In this document: positions 1 through 8,791 of the stretch, in pieces
Layout of the letters: the number at the start of each line of letters is the position of its first letter
How positions within the stretch are numbered: position 1 is the first letter of the stretch
Notes under the pieces: model-generated
Database searches by the model: none
What the model was told of the DNA's origin: nothing
What the model saw: only the letters and a program-made list of their open reading frames with translations
NCBI GenBank assembly: GCA_021648725.1
Contig: JAKISF010000006.1
Span: forward strand, 1-64,000
Reading direction: 5' to 3'
DNA length: 64,000 nt
From: Bacteroidales bacterium
GTDB lineage: Bacteria > Bacteroidota > Bacteroidia > Bacteroidales > JAADGE01
Made by a program: the position numbers and the translations under genes

Positions 1-166
1 GTTTATCAAATAAAATCAGCGATATTAATAGCTTGTATAATTTGTTCTAAATTAACAATTTACAATCAAACTAACAACTTTTTTTCATTATTTCGAGCAT
101 TTTTTTAACTTCGTAAAGTAGAATTAACAGGCTTTAATATTTATCTGAATAAAAATTCTTATAAGT

Positions 167-197
167 TTTGATAACAGAAATTTATACATTAAGTTTG
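167..197 (+). promoter_or_regulatory. Bacteroidota-type promoter for the lipoprotein gene
   Basis: TTTG at 167-170 and TAAGTTTG at 190-197 are separated by 19 nt, matching the phylum consensus TTTG-N19/20-TAnnTTTG. Transcription would begin near position 203, just ahead of the TTG start at 214. The 1-166 stretch upstream holds nothing else I recognise. Confidence 0.7.
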
Positions 198-213
198 TTT
201 CAAAATTTTTGCA

Positions 214-840
214 TTGAAGTTACACATCATTAATATATATTTATTTATAATTATTTTTGCTTTGCTGTTTGCATGCAACTCAGAACAACAATCCGATAAT
301 GAAATTATTCCCGAATCGGTATCTGAAACCGGCAATACAATGCAAAAAACAAGTTCAATTTCCTTAAATGAGTCAGTTCATTTTATTAAACAACCCTGTG
401 TATGTTTTTTTAGTATGTCAGATGAAGAATATGAAAACTTTCTTCTTAGTTCAAATATCAATGTAAAATGGGAATTTGATATTATGTTTAAAAGGTTTAA
501 ACGAGAATCAAAAAGTGCAATATCATCTTTAAAAAAACAAAATATATCAGCATATTATGTTACAAAGCCTGTAATAGCATTTATCTCAATAAAAAAAGAT
601 ACAATCTTTTTTAAACGAAAAGATGAAGATTATTTTATGGGACAAATATTTTTTTCAGGAAAAAGTAACTTGGTTGTCGAAGAAGGTTTAATGAAATTAA
701 ATCAACTTGAAGAAAAAATAAAAACTTTTTTTAAACTTAATGATGATTTCAGAATAAAAGCTGTTTATGAGAAAGTTGACAGTTCAAAATCTGAAATAAA
801 AGATACAATACAAACTTTATTAACAGATACTGTAAATTAA
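214..840 (+). CDS. Hypothetical lipoprotein, 208 aa
   Basis: The N-terminus is a lipoprotein signal peptide: a basic start, a run of Ile/Leu/Phe and a lipobox ending LLFAC with Cys at about residue 21, so the mature protein should be lipid-anchored in the envelope. The rest is hydrophilic with no family I recognise. The start is a TTG codon at 214; it is chosen because the signal peptide begins there and a well-formed promoter ends 16 nt upstream. Function is unknown. Confidence 0.7.
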   Translation: MKLHIINIYLFIIIFALLFACNSEQQSDNEIIPESVSETGNTMQKTSSISLNESVHFIKQPCVCFFSMSDEEYENFLLSSNINVKWEFDIMFKRFKRESKSAISSLKKQNISAYYVTKPVIAFISIKKDTIFFKRKDEDYFMGQIFFSGKSNLVVEEGLMKLNQLEEKIKTFFKLNDDFRIKAVYEKVDSSKSEIKDTIQTLLTDTVN

Positions 841-903
841 AATATTTTTTTGGCATACGAATTGATTTATTCATATTAAATCAAACAAAAAAAGGAGGAA
901 ACT

Positions 904-1656
904 ATGAAAAAATTAATTTTTACACTCGTAATGTTCGCAGCACTAATTGCAGTGCCGAAACAATCAGAAGCTCAAAGACAAAATGTGCTAAATAATGGTT
1001 CAGAGCTTGAATTCAGAATGTACGACAACTCAATGTTTGTTGTTATTTTTGACAGAAGAATATATGATTCACCAACTTCGCTATTCAGATTATCAAACAT
1101 AAAACCCGGTAATCATCGCATAGTTATTAAAAAAAGATACGGAAGATACGGAAGTGATAGAATTGTTTACAACGGAAGTGTTAAAATTCCGCCGAGATCT
1201 GTCGTATATGCAAGAATAAACAGGTATAACAGATTTGAAATAACAAGAGTAACTGACATCGCAGGATATGGCAGTGGTTATAATAACAATAATAACAATA
1301 ACGGATATTATAATAAACCGATGTTAGATTTGCCCAGGTTACAAACATCAATGAGGCATGCAAGTTTTGAAAACGATAAATTAAGAATTGCAAGGCAGGC
1401 GATTTCAACTCACAGAGTAAAAGCAAATCAAATATACAGAATATTAATGTCGTTCAGTTTCGAATCAACAAAATTAAAACTGGCTAAGTTTGCGTACAGA
1501 CATTGTGTTGATAAAAGAAACTATTATTTGGTAAATGATGCATTTTCATTCAGCAGCAGTATCAGAGAACTGGATAATTACATCGGCGGTTTTCAATCAG
1601 ATTATTACGATGATGATTGGGACGACTATAACAGAGGTAATAATGACAGATGGTAA
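904..1656 (+). CDS. DUF4476 domain secreted protein, 250 aa
   Basis: A signal peptide (about residues 1-23, ending SEAQ) is followed by a beta-rich N-terminal part resembling a PEGA-like segment (residues 25-115), an Asn-rich linker (about 125-138) and a C-terminal helical domain. The C-terminal pattern (ISTHRVKANQIYRIL, FESTKLKLAKFAYRHCVDK, FSFSSSIREL) fits DUF4476, a Bacteroidota family of exported proteins without known function. A full Shine-Dalgarno (aaaggagg) sits 4-5 nt before the ATG, which is unusual in this phylum and suggests strong translation. Confidence 0.8.
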   Translation: MKKLIFTLVMFAALIAVPKQSEAQRQNVLNNGSELEFRMYDNSMFVVIFDRRIYDSPTSLFRLSNIKPGNHRIVIKKRYGRYGSDRIVYNGSVKIPPRSVVYARINRYNRFEITRVTDIAGYGSGYNNNNNNNGYYNKPMLDLPRLQTSMRHASFENDKLRIARQAISTHRVKANQIYRILMSFSFESTKLKLAKFAYRHCVDKRNYYLVNDAFSFSSSIRELDNYIGGFQSDYYDDDWDDYNRGNNDRW

Positions 1657-1683
1657 ATAGTTCTTGTTCTAAATTCATTTAAT

Positions 1684-1723
1684 AATAGTCCGACGGCACT
1701 TCTGAGTCATCGGATTATTTTTT
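1684..1723 (+). terminator. Intrinsic terminator after the DUF4476 gene
   Basis: Arms 1684-1693 and 1710-1719 pair over 9 of 10 positions and are followed by a T run to 1723. It separates the envelope gene from the transketolase operon. Confidence 0.75.
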
Positions 1724-1778
1724 GAAATACCTAAAATAAAAATTATTCAATTCTTATTCATATTATCATCTAATAGTT

Positions 1779-1786
1779 TATTTTTG
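1779..1786 (+). promoter_or_regulatory. -7 box (TATTTTTG) of the tkt-rpe operon
   Basis: TATTTTTG matches TAnnTTTG and lies 25 nt before the tkt start codon. No clear -33 TTTG is present at the usual distance. Confidence 0.5.
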
Positions 1787-1810
1787 TTGAAAATTTAACA
1801 AAAGATTTAT

Positions 1811-3793
1811 ATGAATATTGAATTAATAAAAAGCACGGCAAACACTATCAGAGCATTATCAATAGATGCAATTCAGAAAGCAAATTCCGGTCATCCCGGG
1901 CTTCCTATGGGAATGGCAGATGTTGCAACCGTTTTATTTAACGAATTTTTAGAGTTTAATCCAAAAAATCCCGATTGGTTTAACAGAGACCGTTTTGTTT
2001 TATCAGGAGGACACGGAAGTATGCTCTTATACAGCTTGTTGCATCTTTACGGCTACGATTTGAGTATGGATGATATTAAAGCATTCAGGCAATGGCACAG
2101 TAAAACACCCGGACATCCCGAATTGCAAGACACGCAGGGAGTGGAAACAACAACCGGCCCCTTGGGGCAAGGCATTGCAAATGCCGCAGGAATGGCTTTG
2201 GCAGAAGTGATTTTAGCTTCAAAATACAATACAAATACAGAAATCATTAATCATTCTACCTATGTTATGGCAGGTGACGGCGATTTACAGGAAGGAGTTT
2301 CACATGAAGCATGCTCGTTTGCAGGGCATAATAAATTAGGAAAATTAATTTTGTTATATGATTCAAATAACATAACAATTGACGGAGAAACTAAACTTTC
2401 ATTTTCGGAAGATATTGAAAAAAGATTTGAATCATACAATTGGCATATTCAAAAAATAGACGGGCACAATTATAAAGAAATCTATTCCGCTCTTGAAAAT
2501 GCAAAACAAAACACAGACAAACCTTCAATAATTATTTGTAAAACAACCATCGGTTTCGGAAGTCCGAATAAAGCAGGAACATCTTCCGTTCACGGCTCAC
2601 CTCTCGGAGAAGAAGAAATAAAACTTACAAAAGAAAATTTGGGAATACCTCAAAAAGATTTCTATGTTCCCGATGAAGTTTATGAATTTACTGAAACAAA
2701 AGCAAAAAAAGGAGCCGAAAGCGAAAATAATTGGAATAAAGAATTTGATATTTATTTTAATGATAATAAAGATGCCGCAATTGAACTTAAAAAAATAATT
2801 AACAACGAATTATTACCTTATGACGTGCCGAAATTCGATGCCGATACAAAGTTTGCAACAAGAGCATCATCAGGTAAAGTTCTTGATGAAATAACTAAAC
2901 AAATTTCTAATTTAATCGGAGGGTCGGCAGATTTAACCCCGTCAAATAAAACACAAGCAAAAGGACAATTTGCATTCAGTTCGGTAAATAATTCGGGGCA
3001 ATATATTCATTACGGAATCAGAGAATTCGGTATGGCAGCAATTATGAACGGAATAGCTTTGCATGGCGGTTTAATTCCTTACGGCGGAACATTTTTTGTC
3101 TTTTCTGATTATATGCGTTCTGCAATTCGTATGGCAGCTTTGATGGGAATAAGAGTTATTTATGTGTTTACGCACGATTCGATAGGTTTGGGAGAAGACG
3201 GGCCTACACATCAACCCGTTGAACACCTGTCTTCGCTAAGAGCAATTCCTAACATGGTGAATTTAAGACCGATGGATGCAAACGAGACAGCCGTTGCCTG
3301 GGATATTGCAATAAAAAGAACAGACGGTCCGACTTCACTGGTACTGACAAGGCAATCTTTAAAAACCGTTGAAAGAGGTGCAAGAGGTTATGCCGATGTT
3401 AAAAATGCTTATAAAGGTGCTTATCTTTTAAGCGAAGACTATAATGCCGATTTAATATTTATGGCAAGCGGTTCGGAAGTTGAAATTGCACTGAAAGCAA
3501 AAGATATCTTAGTTCAAGACGGTATTGAAGTTAGTGTTGTTTCATTTCTTTCTACAGAGATTTTTGATAAACAATCAAATGAATATAAAGAAAAAGTACT
3601 GCCGAAAAAACAAACAAAAAGAATTGCAATAGAAGCAGGATCTGATATGTCGTGGTATAAATATGTAGGCTTAGAAGGGAAAGTATTGGGAATTAATAAA
3701 TTCGGCGCATCTGCTCCTTTTGAAGAGCTTTATGAGAATTACGGAATAACTGTTGAAAATCTTGTGAAAACAGCAAAAGAAATGTTGAAATAG
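1811..3793 (+). CDS. tkt: Transketolase
   Basis: Full-length transketolase (660 aa) of the non-oxidative pentose phosphate pathway, moving two-carbon units between sugar phosphates with thiamine diphosphate and a divalent metal in the cytoplasm. Visible family features: [11 protein letters not shown] near residue 26, [15 protein letters not shown], the TPP motif [32 protein letters not shown], and the pyrimidine-domain segment [19 protein letters not shown]. The C-terminal domain ends with the usual [16 protein letters not shown]. rpe begins 12 nt after the stop, so the two are co-transcribed and act in the same pathway. Confidence 0.97.
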   Translation: MNIELIKSTANTIRALSIDAIQKANSGHPGLPMGMADVATVLFNEFLEFNPKNPDWFNRDRFVLSGGHGSMLLYSLLHLYGYDLSMDDIKAFRQWHSKTPGHPELQDTQGVETTTGPLGQGIANAAGMALAEVILASKYNTNTEIINHSTYVMAGDGDLQEGVSHEACSFAGHNKLGKLILLYDSNNITIDGETKLSFSEDIEKRFESYNWHIQKIDGHNYKEIYSALENAKQNTDKPSIIICKTTIGFGSPNKAGTSSVHGSPLGEEEIKLTKENLGIPQKDFYVPDEVYEFTETKAKKGAESENNWNKEFDIYFNDNKDAAIELKKIINNELLPYDVPKFDADTKFATRASSGKVLDEITKQISNLIGGSADLTPSNKTQAKGQFAFSSVNNSGQYIHYGIREFGMAAIMNGIALHGGLIPYGGTFFVFSDYMRSAIRMAALMGIRVIYVFTHDSIGLGEDGPTHQPVEHLSSLRAIPNMVNLRPMDANETAVAWDIAIKRTDGPTSLVLTRQSLKTVERGARGYADVKNAYKGAYLLSEDYNADLIFMASGSEVEIALKAKDILVQDGIEVSVVSFLSTEIFDKQSNEYKEKVLPKKQTKRIAIEAGSDMSWYKYVGLEGKVLGINKFGASAPFEELYENYGITVENLVKTAKEMLK

Positions 3794-3805
3794 TTAAAAT
3801 TTATA

Positions 3806-4468
3806 ATGAAACAAAAAAAAATAGCCCCGTCTCTTTTATCTGCTGATTTTTCTAATCTTGAAAGAGATATAAAAATGTTAGAAGAAGGGGGAGCTCATTT
3901 ACTACATCTTGATGTTATGGACGGGCATTTTGTGCCGAATATAACTTTCGGTCCTTTTGTCGTTAATGCGATTAATAAAGTTGCAACAATTCCGCTTGAT
4001 GTTCATTTAATGATTGAAAATCCGGGCAAATATGTGAATGCATTTATTGATGCCGGTGCAGACTATTTAACCGTTCATGCAGAAGCCGACAATCATTTAC
4101 ATCGTGTAATTCAACAAATAAAAGCAAAAGGAGTAAAAGCCGGCGTATCATTAAATCCGCATACACCTGTTTCTGTTTTAGAAAATGTTTTGAATGATAT
4201 TGATCTAATTTTAATCATGTCGGTTAATCCGGGCTTCGGCGGACAAAGTTTTATCCCGAATACTTTGAATAAACTTCGTAAATTAAAAACTATGTTGAGC
4301 AAACATGATGCGACACATATTGAAGTAGAAGTTGACGGCGGAATTAAAATTGATAATATAAGAGAAGTTTCAAATGCCGGATGTGATATTTTTGTTTCCG
4401 GTTCGGGAATTTTTAAAGCTGATAATCCGAAACAGATGATTTCAGATATGATTGAAATATTAAAATAA
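3806..4468 (+). CDS. rpe: Ribulose-phosphate 3-epimerase
   Basis: TIM-barrel epimerase interconverting D-ribulose 5-phosphate and D-xylulose 5-phosphate. The 220-aa length is normal for the family. Diagnostic segments are present: APSLLSADFSNL at the N-terminus, HLDVMDGHFVPNITFGP with metal-binding His/Asp, DVHLMIENP, MSVNPGFGGQSFI and the phosphate-binding VDGGIKIDN and VSGSGIF. It follows tkt closely and supplies that enzyme with substrate. Confidence 0.97.
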   Translation: MKQKKIAPSLLSADFSNLERDIKMLEEGGAHLLHLDVMDGHFVPNITFGPFVVNAINKVATIPLDVHLMIENPGKYVNAFIDAGADYLTVHAEADNHLHRVIQQIKAKGVKAGVSLNPHTPVSVLENVLNDIDLILIMSVNPGFGGQSFIPNTLNKLRKLKTMLSKHDATHIEVEVDGGIKIDNIREVSNAGCDIFVSGSGIFKADNPKQMISDMIEILK

Positions 4469-4498
4469 TTTGACTAATAAAAATATATCAATTTAGTA

Positions 4499-4556
4499 AG
4501 TCATCGGATAAAAATATTTATACTAATTCGCATAATTATAGTTTCATCCGATGACT
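4499..4556. terminator. Hairpin between convergent rpe and the small Cys protein gene
   Basis: Perfect 11-bp inverted repeat (arms 4499-4509 and 4546-4556) with a 36-nt AT-rich loop between two convergent genes. A short A run follows on the + strand rather than T, so its use for rpe is less sure; it may act on both strands. Confidence 0.5.
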
Positions 4557-4564
4557 GAAAAAAA

Positions 4565-4747
4565 CTAACCCGCAGTAAAGTTTTCAGCACCTTCCACTAA
4601 TCCGACTAATTTTTGCGGGTCGTGTATTAATACCGGAATATGTTGCGGACAAATTCTTAAATCATTTCCTTTATATTTCATCATTATTAAAGGAACTTCA
4701 TTTTCATCTCTTTTACAAACAATACATGTATGTTCAGTATTTTCCAT
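4565..4747 (-). CDS. Small Cys/His protein, putative zinc ribbon
   Basis: A 60-aa protein with two metal-knuckle-like pairs, CIVC (residues 8-11) and CPQH (33-36), a spacing suited to binding one Zn. Similar short acidic proteins occur in Bacteroidota genomes, but I know no function. It is convergent with rpe and preceded by an AT-rich gap shared with the divergent YhhN gene. Confidence 0.6.
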   Translation of the reverse strand: MENTEHTCIVCKRDENEVPLIMMKYKGNDLRICPQHIPVLIHDPQKLVGLVEGAENFTAG

Positions 4748-4851
4748 TTTTTTATATTAAGGTTTAAAAGATGCAAATATATTTAATTCCGGTTAAGCAG
4801 AAAATTATTTTTTACATTTAACATAAGTTTTTACATAGAAATAAAATAGCT

Positions 4852-4859
4852 TAATTTTG
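4852..4859 (+). promoter_or_regulatory. -7 box (TAATTTTG) that fixes the YhhN start
   Basis: TAATTTTG matches TAnnTTTG. A TTG codon overlapping it at 4857 extends the reading frame, but transcription would begin downstream of that, so the ATG at 4878 is the likelier start. Confidence 0.55.
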
Positions 4860-4877
4860 CAGTTTAAATTTATTAGC

Positions 4878-5492
4878 ATGAAAAAGATATTAAATGTTTT
4901 ATTTGTTTTTGCTGCATTGCTTTTTTGCTATGCCGTATATACTGAAGATGATTTGTTACGAACAATTACAAAACCTGTTCCGTTAATTATTCTTTTGTTT
5001 ATTCTGAAGCCAAACTCAAAATACCGAAAAATTATTCTTATTGGGTTTATATTTTCATTAGCAGGAGATATTTTCTTAATGAAAGTTGTTGATAAATTTA
5101 TTTTTGGTTTAGCTGCATTCTTAATTGCTCATGTTTTCTATATAATTGCTTTTAGCAACAGATTTAAATCTTTGAAAATAATTAGCTCAGTGCCTTTTTA
5201 TGTAATTGCAGGTATCTTAGCATATCTGTTTTATCCGTATTTAGGTAATATGTCAATTCCTGTTTTGGTTTATATTTTTGTGATAATGACAATGGTATGG
5301 AGAGCATATTTGCAAAGGAAACATAATAAATTTGCAATATACGCTTTTGCAGGAGCAATATTATTTGCGATTTCAGATTCTAATATAGCACTTACTAAAT
5401 TCGTTCAAGATTATGATTATTCAAAAATAATTACTATTATTCTGTATTGGTCAGCACAATTTTTAATCTATAAATCAACAACAAAGGCTTAA
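4878..5492 (+). CDS. YhhN family membrane protein (lysoplasmalogenase-like)
   Basis: About 204 aa, almost wholly hydrophobic with roughly seven to eight membrane segments. Conserved YhhN-type features are LAGDIFLM in the third helix, AHVFYIIAF, and the late helix AGAILFAISDSNIA. Characterised members (TMEM86) hydrolyse the vinyl-ether bond of lysoplasmalogens; whether this one does is inference. The start is the ATG at 4878, because the longer TTG start overlaps the promoter. Confidence 0.8.
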   Translation: MKKILNVLFVFAALLFCYAVYTEDDLLRTITKPVPLIILLFILKPNSKYRKIILIGFIFSLAGDIFLMKVVDKFIFGLAAFLIAHVFYIIAFSNRFKSLKIISSVPFYVIAGILAYLFYPYLGNMSIPVLVYIFVIMTMVWRAYLQRKHNKFAIYAFAGAILFAISDSNIALTKFVQDYDYSKIITIILYWSAQFLIYKSTTKA

Positions 5493-5529
5493 TAATTGTA
5501 ATAACAAATAATTAAAGCAGATAATATTA

Positions 5530-7503
5530 ATGATGAAAATTTACCATATTCTCACTATAAATCCGGGTTCAACATCTACAAAAATAGGTGTTTTTAAAAA
5601 TGAAGAACTTCTTTTTGAAGTTAATATTCATCACGGTCCGAAGCAATTAGAGCAATTTGCTGATATTTGGGAACAATATTCATTCAGAAAAGAAGAAATT
5701 ATTAATGAACTTGAAAAAAAACAATTTGATATTTCTGTCTTAGATGCAGTTGTAGGCAGAGGAGGTTTGATAAAACCGATACCGAGCGGAACTTACTATG
5801 TTGACCAAGATATGATTAATGATGCTCGTTGCGGATTTCAAGGACAACATGCTTCAAATCTTGGTTGTGTAATAGCATACAGCATAGGTTGGGAATATTC
5901 AATTCCTTCATACATTGTTGATCCGCCTGCAGTTGATGATTTAGAAGAAATTGCCAGAATATCGGGACATAAAGACTTTGAACGTTCATCACTTCTTCAT
6001 GCACTAAATATTTTTGCAACTGCACGTGAATATGCTCAAAATGTTAAGAAAAAAATAACTGATTTAAACCTAATTATTGCACATCTCGGCGGCGGAATAA
6101 CGGTTGCAGCCCTAAAAAAAGGAAAAGCCGTAAATGTGAATCACGGTTTATATGAAGGTCCGTTTTCCCCTGAACGAAGCGGAAGTTTGCCGTTATTTAA
6201 ATTTCTTAAACAAAGCCAATCGGGTAAATATTCCGAAGCAGAGCTAAAAAAAATGGTTGTCGGAAAAGGCGGATTAGTTTCATATTTTAATACTAATGAT
6301 GCGAGAGATGTTGAGAAAATGATTAATGCAGGTTCCGAAAAGTATAAATTAGTTTATGAAGCAATGGCATATCAAATTGCGGAAGAAATAGGGAAACGAG
6401 CAACTAATTTAAAAGGAAAAATTGATGCAATTGTTTTAACAGGCGGTTTGGCTAATTCTGAGATGTTGACAAGTTGGATAAAAGAGAGAGTAGGATTTAT
6501 TTGCGAAACGATTATTTATCCGGGAGAATCTGAATTAGAGGCATTAGCACAAGGAGCATTGAGAGTTTTAAAAGGAGAGGAGAGAGCCAAGCATTATACA
6601 CAAGATATTAAAAAAATAGGAATATTATATTGGGATAATTTGGAAGTGTATGTAAAATCTATTAATGTTATTGAAGAGAAATTTAAAAAAGCAGGTTATA
6701 TTTTCCGGAAAGAACGTGATAATAATCTGCAAATAAAATATGAGAATTGTAAACGTGACGAAGAAAAGGTTATGTATGCAATTGAAAATTTCAAGAACGA
6801 AAAAGTTGATTTAATTTTTGCAATAGGTTCGCCGATTAGTATGCGAATAGGTCAGTATCTTAAAAATGATGATATCCCTGTTGTTTTTACCGGAATTTAC
6901 AGTTCGGCAATAATTGCCGATTTTGAACAAGAACACAATAAAAATTATTATGCAACTTGTTATGCTCCTGAAATTGACGAACAATTTAAAAATACGGTTT
7001 TAAAAATTAAAAAAGACCTGAAAAAAATAGGTGTAATATACCGAAGAGGAGAACTGCAGGCAGAAATTCAATATGATGACATACTTGAATATACTAAAAA
7101 AGCAGGAATAAAATTATTCAGCTATGAAATACAAGAAGTTGAAGATTTCGGAAAAGCAAAGGCATATTTTAAACGAAAAGAAGTTGAATGGGTTTATATA
7201 GGTACAAGCACCGTTATTGCAGCATCGGGTTATGAGCAGTTAAGTATAATAACCGATAACTTCCCTACACTGTGTATGTTAGAAGATACAGTTTTAAGAG
7301 GCGGATTATCCGGCTATGTTATTCCTTGGGATGTTATAACTGAAAGTTCTGTAAAAATTGCATTGGATATTTTGGATAAAAACTTTATAAAATCAAGAGT
7401 CGCAAAGCCGTCAAAAGCAAAACTTTTTGTGAACAGAAAAACTGCACAAAAATTAAATCTGTTTAATACTTTTGATAAGTTTGAGAATAAAGAGTTTGTG
7501 TAA
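5530..7503 (+). CDS. Butyrate kinase fused to an ABC substrate-binding-protein-like domain
   Basis: Residues 1 to about 355 are a complete butyrate kinase of the acetate/propionate/butyrate kinase family: NPGSTSTKIGVF phosphate loop, VVGRGGLIKPIPSGTY, HASNLG, LIIAHLGGGITVAA, GPFSPERSGSLP and the adenosine site VLTGGLANS. Residues about 365-657 are a second domain with the two-lobed layout of the ABC_sub_bind (TrpX/PF04392-type) family: KKIGILYWD, DLIFAIGSPISM, IPVVFTGIYS, KKIGVIYRRGE, VIPWDVITESS. Plain butyrate kinases are about 355 aa, so this is a fusion. No phosphotransbutyrylase gene is next to it. The C-terminal lobe may sense an acid or aromatic ligand and control the kinase; that is inference. 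Confidence 0.85.
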   Translation: MMKIYHILTINPGSTSTKIGVFKNEELLFEVNIHHGPKQLEQFADIWEQYSFRKEEIINELEKKQFDISVLDAVVGRGGLIKPIPSGTYYVDQDMINDARCGFQGQHASNLGCVIAYSIGWEYSIPSYIVDPPAVDDLEEIARISGHKDFERSSLLHALNIFATAREYAQNVKKKITDLNLIIAHLGGGITVAALKKGKAVNVNHGLYEGPFSPERSGSLPLFKFLKQSQSGKYSEAELKKMVVGKGGLVSYFNTNDARDVEKMINAGSEKYKLVYEAMAYQIAEEIGKRATNLKGKIDAIVLTGGLANSEMLTSWIKERVGFICETIIYPGESELEALAQGALRVLKGEERAKHYTQDIKKIGILYWDNLEVYVKSINVIEEKFKKAGYIFRKERDNNLQIKYENCKRDEEKVMYAIENFKNEKVDLIFAIGSPISMRIGQYLKNDDIPVVFTGIYSSAIIADFEQEHNKNYYATCYAPEIDEQFKNTVLKIKKDLKKIGVIYRRGELQAEIQYDDILEYTKKAGIKLFSYEIQEVEDFGKAKAYFKRKEVEWVYIGTSTVIAASGYEQLSIITDNFPTLCMLEDTVLRGGLSGYVIPWDVITESSVKIALDILDKNFIKSRVAKPSKAKLFVNRKTAQKLNLFNTFDKFENKEFV

Positions 7504-7603
7504 AACTCACAAAGCATTCAAAATACTATTACTCTGAATTATTCATATCTGATACGAGTAATATTTAAAACCTTACCGCTGTAATTGTGAGGATAATATT
7601 AAT

Positions 7604-8041
7604 CTAAAATGTATCATTTAAGATACTCTCAAAATCATCATCAGTCTCAAAATTATCACTATTTACAGGAATGTATTCAAAATCAATATCATAATCAACC
7701 AAATCTTCAAATTCTTCTCCTTCTTCTCTCATATCTTCATCATCTTCACTGTAAAGCCAACGTATTTTAACTTCAAAACCGTGTTCTGTAAGTTCTCCCA
7801 ATTTATTCATGAAAATTAACAGAAACTTTGCTGAAGATGTGTTAAAATAACTGAAATTTAAATCAAATACTGTAAGTTCCAGCGGATCTTTTTTGTATTC
7901 CTCAAACCACTTAAAAACAGGTTCGTAAAATTCAAATGCGTTAGGCGGGCAGGATATTCCGTACAATTGGAATTTGTCGGAATCTTTATCTAATGATATA
8001 CCCGGAGATAAATCTTTAGGCTTTAGATATATTGCTTCCAT
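7604..8041 (-). CDS. SiaC-family regulatory phosphoprotein (DUF1987)
   Basis: A 145-aa protein with the SiaC/DUF1987 pattern: GISCPPNAFEFYEPVFKWFEEY, a beta strand LTVFDLNFSYFNTSSAKFLL whose Thr/Ser is the expected phosphorylation site, then an acidic tail. In studied bacteria SiaC is phosphorylated by the kinase SiaB and dephosphorylated by SiaA, controlling biofilm or c-di-GMP output. No siaA or siaB partner lies next to it here. Confidence 0.8.
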   Translation of the reverse strand: MEAIYLKPKDLSPGISLDKDSDKFQLYGISCPPNAFEFYEPVFKWFEEYKKDPLELTVFDLNFSYFNTSSAKFLLIFMNKLGELTEHGFEVKIRWLYSEDDEDMREEGEEFEDLVDYDIDFEYIPVNSDNFETDDDFESILNDTF

Positions 8042-8110
8042 TAATTTAATTAATTTAGATTAGAGAGCATTATTTCTGATAATAAATATTATCACTTAAT
8101 TTAATAAATA

Positions 8111-8118
8111 CAAAGTTA
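8111..8118 (-). promoter_or_regulatory. -7 box (TAACTTTG) upstream of the SiaC gene
   Basis: On the minus strand TAACTTTG matches TAnnTTTG, about 70 nt before the start codon. No -33 element is seen at 19-20 nt. Confidence 0.4.
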
Positions 8119-8142
8119 ATAAAATAATATTATAATCTAAAG

Positions 8143-8168
8143 CAAAAAATGCGGATATAACCCGCATT
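8143..8168 (-). terminator. Terminator after the DUF3276 gene
   Basis: On the minus strand AATGCGG and CCGCATT form a 7-bp stem (8162-8168 and 8148-8154) followed directly by a T run. Confidence 0.75.
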
Positions 8169-8196
8169 AATTCATATAATATAATCTAAAAATAAA

Positions 8197-8562
8197 CTAA
8201 TCGTCAAGATCTTCAAATTTAACATCAGTAAATTCATCTTTTATCTCTTCTGCTTTATCTTTAACTTCTGTTTCGTCTTCTTTCTTTTCAGGCATTTTTC
8301 CTGTTTCAACAAATTCTATAACATCATCTAAAGCATCGGCGAATTTGTCAAAATCCTCTTTATATAAGAAAATCTTATGTTTTTCCACTTTGTAACTGCC
8401 GTCTTCATTATAGCGTCGTTTTCTTTCGGTAACAGTAATATATCGTTCACCGCTTTTCGTTTCCTTAACATCAAAATAGTAGGTTCTTTTTCCGGCTTTT
8501 ACTGAACTCGTAAAAATATTCTCCCTAAATTTCTTTGCTCCGTCAGTCATTTGTTCGTCCAT
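8197..8562 (-). CDS. DUF3276 / PUR-alpha-like nucleic-acid-binding protein
   Basis: A 121-aa protein with the single PUR repeat typical of Bacteroidota DUF3276 proteins: IFTSSVKAGKRTYYFDVKET, GERYITVTERKR, then a helix HKIFLYKEDFDKFADALDDVIEFV (about residues 62-85), and a long acidic tail rich in Glu, Asp and Lys. Relatives bind single-stranded purine-rich nucleic acid; the biological role in bacteria is not settled. Confidence 0.85.
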   Translation of the reverse strand: MDEQMTDGAKKFRENIFTSSVKAGKRTYYFDVKETKSGERYITVTERKRRYNEDGSYKVEKHKIFLYKEDFDKFADALDDVIEFVETGKMPEKKEDETEVKDKAEEIKDEFTDVKFEDLDD

Positions 8563-8604
8563 CTTGAATTTTTAATTTAATTAGTAATTAGTTCCTGCTC
8601 AATG

Positions 8605-8612
8605 CAAAATTA
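8605..8612 (-). promoter_or_regulatory. -7 box (TAATTTTG) of the DUF3276 gene
   Basis: Minus-strand TAATTTTG fits TAnnTTTG and lies 42 nt before the start codon. The -33 position lacks a clear TTTG. Confidence 0.5.
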
Positions 8613-8791
8613 AATAAAAAAATATAATTGTTGCTTTTTTTAAATAATTATTCAAATGTTATTTAATGTTTTATTTGCTATTTTAAGTCAATAGTCAAAT
8701 AATCAATGTCTTACATTATGTTCTTTAACTTTAAAATTTGTTACATTTTTATTTCTCAAAATCAATACCTATTTTTACAAATAATTGTACA

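Noticed and set aside
1181-1426. Minus-strand open frame inside the DUF4476 gene
   Set aside because: Shadow of a real gene: its Cys/Tyr/Leu-rich translation mirrors the coding strand's Asn and Arg codons.
4526-4545. Half-palindrome TTCGCATAATTATAG in a hairpin loop, reminiscent of a XerC arm
   Set aside because: No XerD arm at the required spacing, and the dif site with flanking repeat lies elsewhere.
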